A stretch of 64,000 nucleotides of DNA from Planctomycetia bacterium (GTDB taxonomy: Bacteria; Planctomycetota; Phycisphaerae; UBA1845; UTPLA1). Under the pieces are notes generated by a model. The model was not told the origin of the DNA and did not search any database. It worked only from the letters and a program-made list of their open reading frames with translations. The translations under genes and the position numbers were made by a program. This document shows, one piece after another, positions 25,444 to 34,601 of the stretch. The first letter of the stretch is position 1; the number at the start of each line of letters is the position of its first letter. Where the stretch lies: contig CP054187.1 of assembly GCA_015200345.1 (NCBI GenBank), forward strand, positions 666,470 to 730,469, given 5' to 3'.

Positions 25444-26844
25444 CTACGCCACCCCCGTCTTGGCCGCAGAACGCTTGTCCAGCCCCTCCAGCAGCCGCTC
25501 CATCCGCATGCCACGCGACCCCTTCAGCAGCACAATATCACCCGGCTCCAGCAGTTCGCGCAGCCGGCCTGACAACGCTTCAACCGTCGGAAAGGCATAG
25601 ATCCGTTTGCTGGTTCCGGCGGACTTCGTTGCTCCATCCACCACCGCCCGCGCAAAGCCACCGACCGCAATGATCACCTTGGCGCTCGAACGCCCCGCCT
25701 CCAGACCCACCGACGCGTGACAGCGCTCCGATTCATCCCCCAGTTCTCGCATGTCGCCCAACACAAACACCCGCCGCCCAGCCGCAGGCCATTCATCCAC
25801 CGCTTCAAACGCCGCCTTCATGCTCGTCGGGTTGGCGTTGTAAGCATCGTTGATGATGGTCAACTCACCCACTTGCATCGGCTCCAGCCGCATCTTCGCG
25901 GGCCGAACGGTTTCCAGCGCCGCCGCGATCTCCGCGTGCGTCATTTTCAAACGCAAACCGATCGCCACGGCCGCCAACGCGTTCACCACGTTGTGTCGAC
26001 CGATCAGCGGCAGGCGATAGCCAAACTTCCCATTGACGCGAAAACGCATTCCTGCGCGATCCGCCGATAGCTCCGTCGCGCGAAGATCGGCCGATTCGGC
26101 GAAGCCGTATACCACGTGCGTACAGCGCTCCGGCAATTTGCTCGGCGCGAACGCCGCGGACTGTTCGCTCATGGCCAAGAACGCCCGGCCGCCCAGGTTC
26201 GCGACGATTGAGAATTCCTCGCTCGCCACGGCGTCCAGCGTTCCGAAAAACTCGAGATGTTCCTCGCCGATGCTCGTCACGACGGCGAGGTCGGGCTGCG
26301 CCATGCGCCCCAGCGCGGTGACCTCGCCCGGATGGTTCGTGCCGATTTCCACGACGACGTATTGATCCGCCGGTTCGACCGAGAGCAGCGTCAGCGGAAC
26401 GCCGATCTGATTGTTGAAACTTCCCTGCGCCGCCTTGCCGCGGAGCTTGCTGCCCAGCACCGTTGCGATCAGATCTTTCGTCGTGGTTTTTCCATTGCTG
26501 CCGACGACCGCGATGACCTGCGCGGCGAATTGGCGACGATACCATGCGGCAAGCTTCCCCAGCGCCGCCGTCACATCCGGAACCTGAATGACGCGACCGC
26601 CGCGATGAAACTGGTCCGCCACGGCCGATAAGTCGCTCACCACCGCACAAGCCGCGCCGCGCGCCAGGACATTGTTCACAAACGCGTGACCGTCGTGGTT
26701 CTCGCCGCGCAGGGCGAAGAACAACCCGCCGATCACGTCGTGCCGTGAATCGGTCACGATCCGATGAACCGCCGGCACGGTCAAGTCGCCGAGCAGTCGC
26801 CCCGCCATGGCCGTGCAGATTTCCGGGATCGTCAATGCGCGCAT
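25444..26844 (-). CDS. murF: UDP-MurNAc-tripeptide--D-Ala-D-Ala ligase
   Basis: MurF adds D-Ala-D-Ala to complete the UDP-MurNAc-pentapeptide. Of 466 residues, the P-loop is GSNGKTTTKD, followed by FNNQIGVPLTLL, the metal-binding EIGTNHPGE and the C-terminal NDAYNANPTSMKAA. The start ATG 26844 overlaps the end of murE by 13 bp, so translation is probably coupled. Confidence 0.96.
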   Translation of the reverse strand: MRALTIPEICTAMAGRLLGDLTVPAVHRIVTDSRHDVIGGLFFALRGENHDGHAFVNNVLARGAACAVVSDLSAVADQFHRGGRVIQVPDVTAALGKLAAWYRRQFAAQVIAVVGSNGKTTTKDLIATVLGSKLRGKAAQGSFNNQIGVPLTLLSVEPADQYVVVEIGTNHPGEVTALGRMAQPDLAVVTSIGEEHLEFFGTLDAVASEEFSIVANLGGRAFLAMSEQSAAFAPSKLPERCTHVVYGFAESADLRATELSADRAGMRFRVNGKFGYRLPLIGRHNVVNALAAVAIGLRLKMTHAEIAAALETVRPAKMRLEPMQVGELTIINDAYNANPTSMKAAFEAVDEWPAAGRRVFVLGDMRELGDESERCHASVGLEAGRSSAKVIIAVGGFARAVVDGATKSAGTSKRIYAFPTVEALSGRLRELLEPGDIVLLKGSRGMRMERLLEGLDKRSAAKTGVA

Positions 26845-28334
26845 GCCGCCATACGCCTCCGTGCCACCGCCTCGCGCGCCACTTCCACGTCGTCGAAGTG
26901 AATCTTCTGCGTGCCGAGGATCTGGTAATTCTCGTGCCCCTTGCCGGCGATGATCAACGCGTCGCCCGGCTCCAGTCGATTCACCGCATGATGAATGGCA
27001 TCGCGCCGGTCGGCAATCGTCGTCCCGCGCTCGCGATCGGTGTTCGCGACGCCGCGCTCGATATCATGGAGTATCTTCAACGGGTCTTCCGTCCGTGGAT
27101 TGTCGCTTGTTATCACATAACGATCCGCGCCCTGCGTGACCGCACGCGCCATGAGCGGCCGTTTGTACGGGTCGCGGTCGCCGCCACAACCAAAAACGCA
27201 CCACAATCGCCCGCGCGTCAGCGGTCGAACCGCGCTTAGCACGTTTCGCAACGCGTCGTCGGTGTGGGCATAATCCACAAAAATCTCAAACCCCAACTCG
27301 CCCGTGTCCACGCGCTCCAGACGCCCCGGCACATTGCTCAACCGCGCGATGCCGTCAGCGATGACGTCCAACTCGAGGCCGAGCGAAAGCCCCGCGGCCG
27401 CGGCCGCCAGCGCGTTGAGAATGTTGTGCCGGCCGACCATCGGCGTGCGCACCGTCACCTGCCGCTCTTCGTACTCCAGCACAAACGTGCCACCGCTGAT
27501 GTCCGCCTGCAAGACCCCGCCCCGCACGTCGGCGCGGCTGTCCAGCCCGAAGCGTAGCACGCGCCCCTTGCACGCCGCCGCCATGTGATCGCAGTTCGGA
27601 TCGTGCGCGTTCAGCACCGCCGTCGCGTCGCGGTCCAGCAGCTCAAATAAACGCCGCTTGGCGTCGCGATAGTTCTCCAGCGTGCCGTGATAATCCAGGT
27701 GATCCTGCGTGAGGTTGGTAAAGACTGCTGTCGAGAACCGAATGCCGTCCGTCCGCCGCTGATCCAGCGCGTGGCTCGAGACCTCCATCACCGCGCTGTC
27801 GGCCCCGTGCCGCGCCGCCTCCACGAGATGTTGCGTCAGCGTGACGGCGTCCGGGGTGGTCAGCGCCGCGTCCAGTTTGCGCCCGACGAGATCGTACTCA
27901 ATCGTCCCAAGCATCGCCGGGCGCCGCCCCGCACGCTGCAAGAGCGCGCGCACCATGAACGCAAACGTGCTCTTGCCGTTCGTGCCCGTTACCCCCACCA
28001 CCGGAAACCGCCCCTGACCCTGAAGACGCCCCAGTCCGTAGAATCCCCGCGCCAACCGCGCCACGGCCAAACGCGCGTCCGGCACGCGAATGACCGGTAC
28101 CGACAAAGGCCCCACGTCGGAATCGCGATCCGCGACCACCGCAACGGCGCCGCGTTTCACCGCGTCGGTCGCGTAGGCCGCGCCGTCTGACCTGGAACCG
28201 GACAACGCCACGAACACATGACCGGGTTGTGCCGAACGGCTGTCACTACAAACGCCCGTGATCCCAACCGATCCGAGACCATCCGGGCAGGCGCCGGCTC
28301 CGAGTTCTTCCGTGATCAGCGTCGCGAGGTTCAT
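26832..28334 (-). CDS. murE: UDP-MurNAc-L-Ala-D-Glu--meso-diaminopimelate ligase
   Basis: MurE adds the third residue of the stem peptide. It has the ATP loop VTGTNGKSTFAFMV, then MEVSSHALDQRR and FTNLTQDHLDYHG. The substrate-choice motif is DNPR (ITSDNPRTEDP), the signature of meso-diaminopimelate enzymes, so the cell wall peptide is predicted to carry mDAP. I chose ATG 28334 (MNLATLITEELGAG); the frame upstream to 28451 does not resemble MurE. The gene ends inside the start of murF. Confidence 0.96.
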   Translation of the reverse strand: MNLATLITEELGAGACPDGLGSVGITGVCSDSRSAQPGHVFVALSGSRSDGAAYATDAVKRGAVAVVADRDSDVGPLSVPVIRVPDARLAVARLARGFYGLGRLQGQGRFPVVGVTGTNGKSTFAFMVRALLQRAGRRPAMLGTIEYDLVGRKLDAALTTPDAVTLTQHLVEAARHGADSAVMEVSSHALDQRRTDGIRFSTAVFTNLTQDHLDYHGTLENYRDAKRRLFELLDRDATAVLNAHDPNCDHMAAACKGRVLRFGLDSRADVRGGVLQADISGGTFVLEYEERQVTVRTPMVGRHNILNALAAAAAGLSLGLELDVIADGIARLSNVPGRLERVDTGELGFEIFVDYAHTDDALRNVLSAVRPLTRGRLWCVFGCGGDRDPYKRPLMARAVTQGADRYVITSDNPRTEDPLKILHDIERGVANTDRERGTTIADRRDAIHHAVNRLEPGDALIIAGKGHENYQILGTQKIHFDDVEVAREAVARRRMAACAH

Positions 28335-28511
28335 CCAGCGCCCCTTCAAAATCGCCGCCCAGGCTCGTGCTTCGTGCGGATGAACATTGTACCGTGCCCA
28401 CGCGCCGCACAACTCACCGCAACCGGTTCGCCTAACCGCTGATGCGGCCACTGGTTGGACGAGAATCCCCCCGGCGGCAGTTCACGGACGCGCCGACCCG
28501 TCGCTCGAAAT

Positions 28512-30266
28512 TCAGTCCCCGCCGACGCCGTCCGTCTCGGCAGACGCTACCGTCCGTCCGTCGGGACGATCCGGTGCGATCTGAAGATACGCCAGGGCAT
28601 GCGCCAGAATCTCCCGCACAACCGGCGCGGCGACCGTGCCGCCGTAATATGCGATCGACTTCTTTGGCCGCGTCACCGCGACCATCACCACCAGTTGCGG
28701 GTCCTTCGTCGGCGCGCCGGCGATGAAGGAGCTGACGTACGCATCCGGCTCGTAACCCCCGCCGCCGCGCCGCGCGATCTGCGCCGTGCCGGTCTTGCCG
28801 AACACCGAATACTGCGCCAGTTTCGACTTCGTCCCCGTGCCGATCTCCACAACCTGGCAGAGGATTTTCTCCCGCATCGTCTTCGCCACGGATTCGCTCA
28901 ACACGCGACGCTCCGGCGGCGGGTTTGAAAAGTCATTCAGCACACGCCCATCCGGCGCCAGCACCGCGCGAATCACATGCGGCTGAACCAGCATGCCGCC
29001 GTTGGCAAACACGCAGAACGCCCGCGCCAGTTGCAGCGGCGTCGTCCCGATCTCCTGCCCCATCGGAATGCTTGTTGTCGTAAAACTGTTCCACCGATTG
29101 AACGGCTGAAGGATGCCCGGGTCTTCGCCGACCAGATCAATGCCCGATTTGCTGCCGAAACCGTACGCGCGCATGTAACGATACAGCCGGTCATTGCCCA
29201 GCCGCTTGCCGATCTTGGCCATGCCGATGTTGCTCGACTTGATCAGCACCTCTTCGAACGACAACGCGCCGTAGGGGTGGTGATCGTGCAGCACGCGCGC
29301 GCCGTCCTGCCAGGTGCCGTTCTCACAATCGAACACTTCACCCAGCCGAACGATTTTCTCCTCCATCGCGGCCGCCGCGACGAACGGCTTGAACGTGCTG
29401 CCCGGCTCGTAAGGGTCGGTGATCGCGCGATTGCGATAGCGCACCGGTCCGTAGTCCAGGTAATGATTCGGGTCGAACCCCGGCGACGTCGCCATCGCGA
29501 GTATCGCTCCCGACTGCGCATGCATGACGATGCCGACGGCGCTTTCGGCCTTGTACTGCTCAATGCACCTGGCCAGCTCGCGCTCGGTCGTCGCCTGAAT
29601 CTCCGCGTCGATCGTCAGCACGACGTGGAACCCGTCACGAGCCGGGCGGTAGCCGCCATCGGCCAGCCAGAACGCCTTGCGCCGCGCATCTCTTACAATT
29701 GTCTTCAAACCATCCTCCCCGCGCAGCCACGATTCGCACTGGTACTCCAGACCGCTTACCCCGACGCCGTCCGGCGAGACGAACCCCACCAGCGCCGCGG
29801 CCAATTGATTCATGGGGTACACGCGATACGGCTCGTCGAACAGACCAATCCCGTAGATGTTTGCATCGCGGATCATCTGCGCCTGCTCGTCGTCCACCCC
29901 GCGGCGGATCACCATGAAGCGATTACCTTCCCCCGCGTTCAGATCCGGCGCGATCTCCTCGGGCGAAACGCCGAGAATCTCCGCCACCGTCCGCGCCGCC
30001 GCGTCTTTGTCCTCGATCACTTTCGGATCCGCGAAGACGCTCTTTCGCAACATGGTGCCGGCGATCATGCGACCGCGACAATCAACGACCAGCCCTCGGC
30101 GGTGCTTCAGCGGAATGATGGATTGTTGCTGGCGCTCGGCCCGAGCCAGAAGCGCCGGGCCTTGATAGGCGTTGATGTAGACAAGTCGCCCGCCCAGCAC
30201 GACGAATAAGACCAGCACGCCACCCAGCAGAATCTGCGAAACCGGATTGTTGGATTTCGACCGCAA
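28512..30266 (-). CDS. ftsI: Class B penicillin-binding protein (FtsI/PBP3, transpeptidase)
   Basis: Septal D,D-transpeptidase of 584 residues with one N-terminal membrane helix (ILLGGVLVLFVVLGGRLVYI), a dimerisation domain and a transpeptidase domain. Catalytic motifs are S290-TFK, S344-SN and K491-TG-T. It is the partner of the SEDS polymerase FtsW. No PASTA repeats are seen at the C-terminus. It follows the FtsL-like gene by about 70 bp. Confidence 0.95.
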   Translation of the reverse strand: MRSKSNNPVSQILLGGVLVLFVVLGGRLVYINAYQGPALLARAERQQQSIIPLKHRRGLVVDCRGRMIAGTMLRKSVFADPKVIEDKDAAARTVAEILGVSPEEIAPDLNAGEGNRFMVIRRGVDDEQAQMIRDANIYGIGLFDEPYRVYPMNQLAAALVGFVSPDGVGVSGLEYQCESWLRGEDGLKTIVRDARRKAFWLADGGYRPARDGFHVVLTIDAEIQATTERELARCIEQYKAESAVGIVMHAQSGAILAMATSPGFDPNHYLDYGPVRYRNRAITDPYEPGSTFKPFVAAAAMEEKIVRLGEVFDCENGTWQDGARVLHDHHPYGALSFEEVLIKSSNIGMAKIGKRLGNDRLYRYMRAYGFGSKSGIDLVGEDPGILQPFNRWNSFTTTSIPMGQEIGTTPLQLARAFCVFANGGMLVQPHVIRAVLAPDGRVLNDFSNPPPERRVLSESVAKTMREKILCQVVEIGTGTKSKLAQYSVFGKTGTAQIARRGGGGYEPDAYVSSFIAGAPTKDPQLVVMVAVTRPKKSIAYYGGTVAAPVVREILAHALAYLQIAPDRPDGRTVASAETDGVGGD

Positions 30267-30334
30267 GGCATCCGTTCCTTACCGGGTCTGATCCGGCGAC
30301 ACCACGTCCGATCCATCGTCGTGCGGGACGCGAT

Positions 30335-30625
30335 CTAATCGCGCGGCGCGGGCAGTCCCCGATTGGCATCCTTCGCCGCGGCATCGGTCCGCGGCGGCAG
30401 CAAATTCAAACCGAGGTCCTTCGTCCGACGGCGGATCTCCTCCGGCCCTCGAAGCCGCGCCAGGTCCATCTCCTGGGACCAGAGCACATGTTCCAGCTCC
30501 GTCTGCTTCTGATGCAGCCGCTGAACGCGATTCGACGCCTTGGCGGTCTCGCCGCGGATCACCACGATCGCGATCCCCGTGGAGACCATCATCAGCAGAA
30601 TCAACAACGACCGGCCGGTTGTCAT
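30335..30625 (-). CDS. FtsL-like division protein
   Basis: A 96-residue bitopic protein: a membrane helix at residues 5-24 (RSLLILLMMVSTGIAIVVI), then a coiled-coil stretch (RVQRLHQKQTELEHVLWSQE). This size, topology and place between rsmH and ftsI are those of FtsL, whose sequence is poorly conserved. The tail LGLNLLPPRTD recalls the LGL motif of FtsL/FtsB proteins. It would bridge FtsW-FtsI to other division proteins. Confidence 0.7.
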   Translation of the reverse strand: MTTGRSLLILLMMVSTGIAIVVIRGETAKASNRVQRLHQKQTELEHVLWSQEMDLARLRGPEEIRRRTKDLGLNLLPPRTDAAAKDANRGLPAPRD

Positions 30626-30677
30626 CGCTCATGCACCCCGCGCGATCAGCTTGGTCACGCGGCTCCGAAGCCCTCGA

Positions 30678-31928
30678 CTACGGCTCGTCGTCGCCGTGAC
30701 CCCGGGCCGATTGGACGTTCAGCTCCGTCGAACCCGCCACCTTCGCCGGCACGCGAATCTTCATGCCCACCTTCAGCGAATGGCGGTTCTTCAGCAGATC
30801 CTGGTTGATATCCATCAACGTCTTAACGTATCGCTCCGCACCCAGCTCACGCCGCGCAATGCGGCTTAGCGTGTCGTTCTTCTGCACCTCGTACCAGCGA
30901 TACGCCATCGGCTTGGACGTGCGCTCACCGCTCGTCTTCGCATCGGTTGCACGATCTTCTTTCCGGCGATCCGCCGATTCAACTGGCGGCCGCGACGACG
31001 CCAACTGAATCGACTCAATCTGACCGCGCTCACGGATCGGGACAGGAATGCGAAGCACCGAGTCCGGCGAAGCCGGCGCGGCGCGCGGCGTCGAGGGCGC
31101 TGCGCCGGCCACGGTGGTGCGCGGGGATTGCGCTGGTTCCGTTCCGCCGGATTTGACCGGCGCGGCGTCTTTGGTCAACACAAACTCCGGCGCCGGTTCA
31201 AACCCCTCGCCCAAATCAGGAATTTTTAAGGATGTCTTCGCTTTGACGCTTGCCCGGTCCTTCAAAACGTCCCGATTCGCCTCAAAAATCGCATCGACCC
31301 GCGCCGGGGTGGAGCGGCCGTAATACTTCGCCGCGATCTTGCCAAGACTCTCGCCCGGTTGAACTTCGTGATGCGTGCGAACTCGGATGCCGACTTGTTT
31401 CGCGATGCGATCCAGTTCATCCCTGGACGCCGTCGTCGAGGACGAACCCGCGGTCGGCGAAGCAGCGGAGTTCCCCGCCGCGATCGCGGGCGAGGCGACC
31501 GGCGGCGTCGCCGCCCCGTCGTTCCGCGCGATCCGCGTCGCCGTATCGACGAGCGTCTCCTGCACCATTGGATCGACCACGCGCGGCAGATTGAGACTGT
31601 TGACGAGTTCCGCCGGAAGCGCCTCCAGCGGTTCGTCGTCGCGCGGCGTCGCCTGCACAACCCGCTCTTCCTGAATCGGCGACATCACTGGAACGCGCGT
31701 CGTGCTCGGGCGCACGATCGGCGGCAACTGCGACTCCACCGGAACCCGACCCATGTCGCCCAGCGGATGGTCCGACGTGACGTTCGAGGACTTCTTGGAT
31801 TGATCCATGAATGCGAACGCTGGCGCCTTGCTGTCGCGATGCGCCGTGCCGCGCTCGGATAAGATGATGGCGAACAAAACGATGAACGCCAAACCGACCA
31901 ACAGGCCGATCTTGGTCTCTTTGGTCAT
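30678..31928 (-). CDS. LysM-domain membrane protein within the dcw cluster
   Basis: A 416-residue protein with an N-terminal membrane helix (IGLLVGLAFIVLFAIIL) and two LysM domains. The first is near residues 185-240 (HHEVQPGESLGKIAAKYYGR) and the second near the C-terminus (RWYEVQKNDTLSRIARRELG); each is preceded by a long proline/serine-rich linker. LysM binds N-acetylglucosamine in peptidoglycan, so the protein may tether or scaffold the wall during division. Its position between rsmH and ftsL is unusual. I use ATG 31928 (MTKETKIGLLVG); ATG 31949 is an alternative. Confidence 0.88.
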   Translation of the reverse strand: MTKETKIGLLVGLAFIVLFAIILSERGTAHRDSKAPAFAFMDQSKKSSNVTSDHPLGDMGRVPVESQLPPIVRPSTTRVPVMSPIQEERVVQATPRDDEPLEALPAELVNSLNLPRVVDPMVQETLVDTATRIARNDGAATPPVASPAIAAGNSAASPTAGSSSTTASRDELDRIAKQVGIRVRTHHEVQPGESLGKIAAKYYGRSTPARVDAIFEANRDVLKDRASVKAKTSLKIPDLGEGFEPAPEFVLTKDAAPVKSGGTEPAQSPRTTVAGAAPSTPRAAPASPDSVLRIPVPIRERGQIESIQLASSRPPVESADRRKEDRATDAKTSGERTSKPMAYRWYEVQKNDTLSRIARRELGAERYVKTLMDINQDLLKNRHSLKVGMKIRVPAKVAGSTELNVQSARGHGDDEP

Positions 31929-32044
31929 GGAGCGCACCTCCGTGTGCAATGACTTCCGTAGCGAGCAGTCTAGTCCTTTACGTCCCGATTCTCAAGCCTC
32001 GTTCGCGCTCCTCCTCCACCCTCCCAACCGGCGGGTTGGCAACG

Positions 32045-32968
32045 TCACGATGGTCCGCCGCCTTCCACCCGCATGGCCACCCGCAGCTTCGCCGACCGGC
32101 TTCGAGGGTTGGCGGCCTGCTCCGCATCCGCAGCAGTCAACGGCTTCTTCGTCAGCACCTCATAACAACCAGCCGCCGACAGCGCCTTGAAGTTCTCCTT
32201 CACGGCCCGGTCTTCCATGCTGTGAAAACTAATCACAGCGATTCGTCCGCCAATCGCCAGGCACCTCGGCGCCGCGTCCAGCAACCGCCCCAGCGCCTGC
32301 ATCTCACCATTCACGGCCATGCGCAACGCCATGAACGTCCGAGTCGCCGGGTGGATCCGGCTGCGATGCGAATCCGGGTCCTCCCCCACGGCCGAGGCAA
32401 CCAACCGAGCGAGCTGGACCGTGCTGTTCAGCCGAATTTGCCGACGAACCTGACAAATCCGCTTTGCAATTCTTCGGCTGTGCCGTTCCTGCGCCTGCAA
32501 GTAAATTAGATCGGACAGCTCCCCCTCACCGAGTGTATTCACGAGATCGGCGGCGGTGGTCTTCTGTCGCCGGTCCAGCCGCATGTCCAGCGGCCCATCC
32601 AGGTCGAAACTCAACCCCCGCATCGGGTCGGAAATCTGGTTACTGCTGACCCCCAGATCAGCGAGAATCCCCACGACCGGCGCGAGCGATCTTCCTCCTT
32701 CTGACAAAACCGCCCCCAAATCGCCGAAATTGGCCTGAATCGACCGAAACCGATCACCGAATTCCGCCAGCCGCTCCCTCGCCGTGGTCAGGTTCGCCTC
32801 GTCCACGTCCAACCCAAGCACGCTTATCCGAGGGTTAGCGCGCAGGAGCAGGCCGGCATGGCCCCCCAGGCCGAGCGTGCAGTCCACAATCCAGCCGTCG
32901 GGCTGGTCATGAAAGAACCGCACGACTTCGTCGGCGAGAACCGGAACATGTCCTGGAGCATTGCTCAT
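32045..32968 (-). CDS. rsmH: 16S rRNA (cytosine(1402)-N4)-methyltransferase
   Basis: RsmH (MraW) methylates 16S rRNA position 1402. The 307 residues start MSNAPGHVPVLADEVVRFF. The SAM site is DCTLGLGGHAGLLL; GILADLGVSSNQI and FHSMEDRAVKENF are the family's conserved segments. The ATG overlaps the stop of the preceding gene (ATGA), so the two are translationally coupled. No mraZ precedes it. Confidence 0.96.
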   Translation of the reverse strand: MSNAPGHVPVLADEVVRFFHDQPDGWIVDCTLGLGGHAGLLLRANPRISVLGLDVDEANLTTARERLAEFGDRFRSIQANFGDLGAVLSEGGRSLAPVVGILADLGVSSNQISDPMRGLSFDLDGPLDMRLDRRQKTTAADLVNTLGEGELSDLIYLQAQERHSRRIAKRICQVRRQIRLNSTVQLARLVASAVGEDPDSHRSRIHPATRTFMALRMAVNGEMQALGRLLDAAPRCLAIGGRIAVISFHSMEDRAVKENFKALSAAGCYEVLTKKPLTAADAEQAANPRSRSAKLRVAMRVEGGGPS

Positions 32969-34581
32969 TTCCGTTGCGCCATTTCCACCGCGCGCGCCGC
33001 CAGCGCCCTCAACCGGTCAATCGTGTGCAAACCGACGAACCACTCACGATTCTGCGCGACGCGGTTGCTTTCGAGTTCTCGTTTCAGGCGATTCAAGGTC
33101 TGCGCCCCGAGGCCGTGCGCGCCGGAACCATCGACTTGACTGGATTTCATCAGCCCCAGGGCGCGGACCAACTCCTCATTCGTGCGATGGATGGCCTCGT
33201 ATTGCGCGCGACGTTCGCTGCGCCGGCGCGGCGACTCGTCGCGAAGCCGAATCGAGGCATCAATCGCCCGTTGTCGCTCGTCAAGCAGGGCCGCTACCAC
33301 GCGGGAGTTCGCGGAGAAATCATTCGACGCCCATCGCTGTGGATTGAATCGCCGATCGCGCCCTTCGCGATGGACGCGATCCAGATCAAGCGGGCTGACG
33401 TCAAACCGCGGCAACGGCAATCGAAGCGTCGCCGTCACGCAGCTGTAGCCCGGCGGTTCAATGCCGAACAATCGCCGAATCACATCGTCGGTGATCTGAT
33501 CGTATTTCGCCCCGCCGATCCCGTGAATGAACACGTCGCACGCCAGGAGCCGCAAATACATCGTCAGTGCCAGCGCCCGCGGGCGCAAACGCCACCCCGC
33601 CGCCAGGTCACACAATGCCGCGCCGGGCTGCGTTCGCAACCGCCCGATTGGCACAGTGCCCAGTCGAAGCCCGTCGGCCCAAAGTGTGAGATCCCCTCCG
33701 GACGAGATGGAAACATACACGCGTTGCCGGGGCTGATCATCACCCACCGCCCACAACGGTGCCTCGACGCGCGATCCTTCAATCAACAAATCGGGAATCG
33801 GATGCTGCGTGCCCGCGATGCCGCGCCGGGCGCGATAGGCCGCCAGCGCCGCGTTGTATGCCTGCGCCGTCTGCGCCGCATGGCCGACCAGATGCCCGAC
33901 GAAGCATGCGCCGCGCAGCGACGCCGACGCGCTGCATACGTTGAACTCATCGCTCACCAGTCGATAACTCGGCGAGTCGATGCCGGCGACCGCATCCATC
34001 GCCTCGATCCCGGCCCGCCAGCGCCGCGCATACGCCACCGGTCCGGACCCAATCGCTTCAAAGGACTTGATCCAACTCGAAAAGGCCGTTGCTTCGACCG
34101 CCCGCCAGGGCGCGGGGACGCGGTCGTGAAACGCCGTCCACGCCGTCGCGTCGTGCGCCGGCAGCGACTCGAATGCCCAGCTTGCCTGCGAATCCGCGAA
34201 CGGCGCGATCGATCGCACCGAGACGAATCCCTCGTCCACCACCGGCCAGGCCAGCGCCGTGCGATGAACCGCATCGCTGTCAACCACCCAATATTCCGCT
34301 CGCCCGCCGAGGCGCGCAGCCAGCGCCGAAACCGCCGCGCTCTTGACCCAAACGCCGGGATGGATGAACCCGGGCTGGTGACCCGCCGCGACGATCAGCG
34401 GCCCCGATACATCGACTCCCGGCAGCTCGCTCGCCGGGATATCAAGTAATTTGTATGAAATCTTCGCCCGCGCGTCTCGATTGCGTGCCGCCACGTCCGT
34501 CAGGGCCTTGCCATCCGGCCAGACGAATACGTCGCCATCGCCGGCGGGTGCGGCCAGTGCGTCCATCTCGGTGGCAGTCAT
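32965..34581 (-). CDS. Conserved hypothetical protein coupled to rsmH
   Basis: 538 residues, no signal peptide and no membrane segment. A segment near residue 65 (AAGHQPGFIHPGVWVKSAAV) and a later one (LYLRLLACDVFIHGIGGAKY in variant form, followed by DQITDDVI) loosely recall the TGQQPG and C-terminal regions of bacillithiol synthase BshC, but the resemblance is too weak to name it. The C-terminal 130 residues are arginine-rich and helical, possibly coiled coil. It sits between a GT2 glycosyltransferase (20 bp gap) and rsmH (4-bp overlap) in the mraZ position, so a link to the envelope operon is likely. Confidence 0.7.
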   Translation of the reverse strand: MTATEMDALAAPAGDGDVFVWPDGKALTDVAARNRDARAKISYKLLDIPASELPGVDVSGPLIVAAGHQPGFIHPGVWVKSAAVSALAARLGGRAEYWVVDSDAVHRTALAWPVVDEGFVSVRSIAPFADSQASWAFESLPAHDATAWTAFHDRVPAPWRAVEATAFSSWIKSFEAIGSGPVAYARRWRAGIEAMDAVAGIDSPSYRLVSDEFNVCSASASLRGACFVGHLVGHAAQTAQAYNAALAAYRARRGIAGTQHPIPDLLIEGSRVEAPLWAVGDDQPRQRVYVSISSGGDLTLWADGLRLGTVPIGRLRTQPGAALCDLAAGWRLRPRALALTMYLRLLACDVFIHGIGGAKYDQITDDVIRRLFGIEPPGYSCVTATLRLPLPRFDVSPLDLDRVHREGRDRRFNPQRWASNDFSANSRVVAALLDERQRAIDASIRLRDESPRRRSERRAQYEAIHRTNEELVRALGLMKSSQVDGSGAHGLGAQTLNRLKRELESNRVAQNREWFVGLHTIDRLRALAARAVEMAQRK

Positions 34582-34601
34582 TCTGAAATGATAGGCGAAG
34601 G

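Noticed and set aside
32965..34581. Naming the 538-residue protein a bacillithiol synthase (BshC)
   Set aside because: Only two short segments are reminiscent; length matches but the conserved core is not convincing by eye and there is no bacillithiol gene context.
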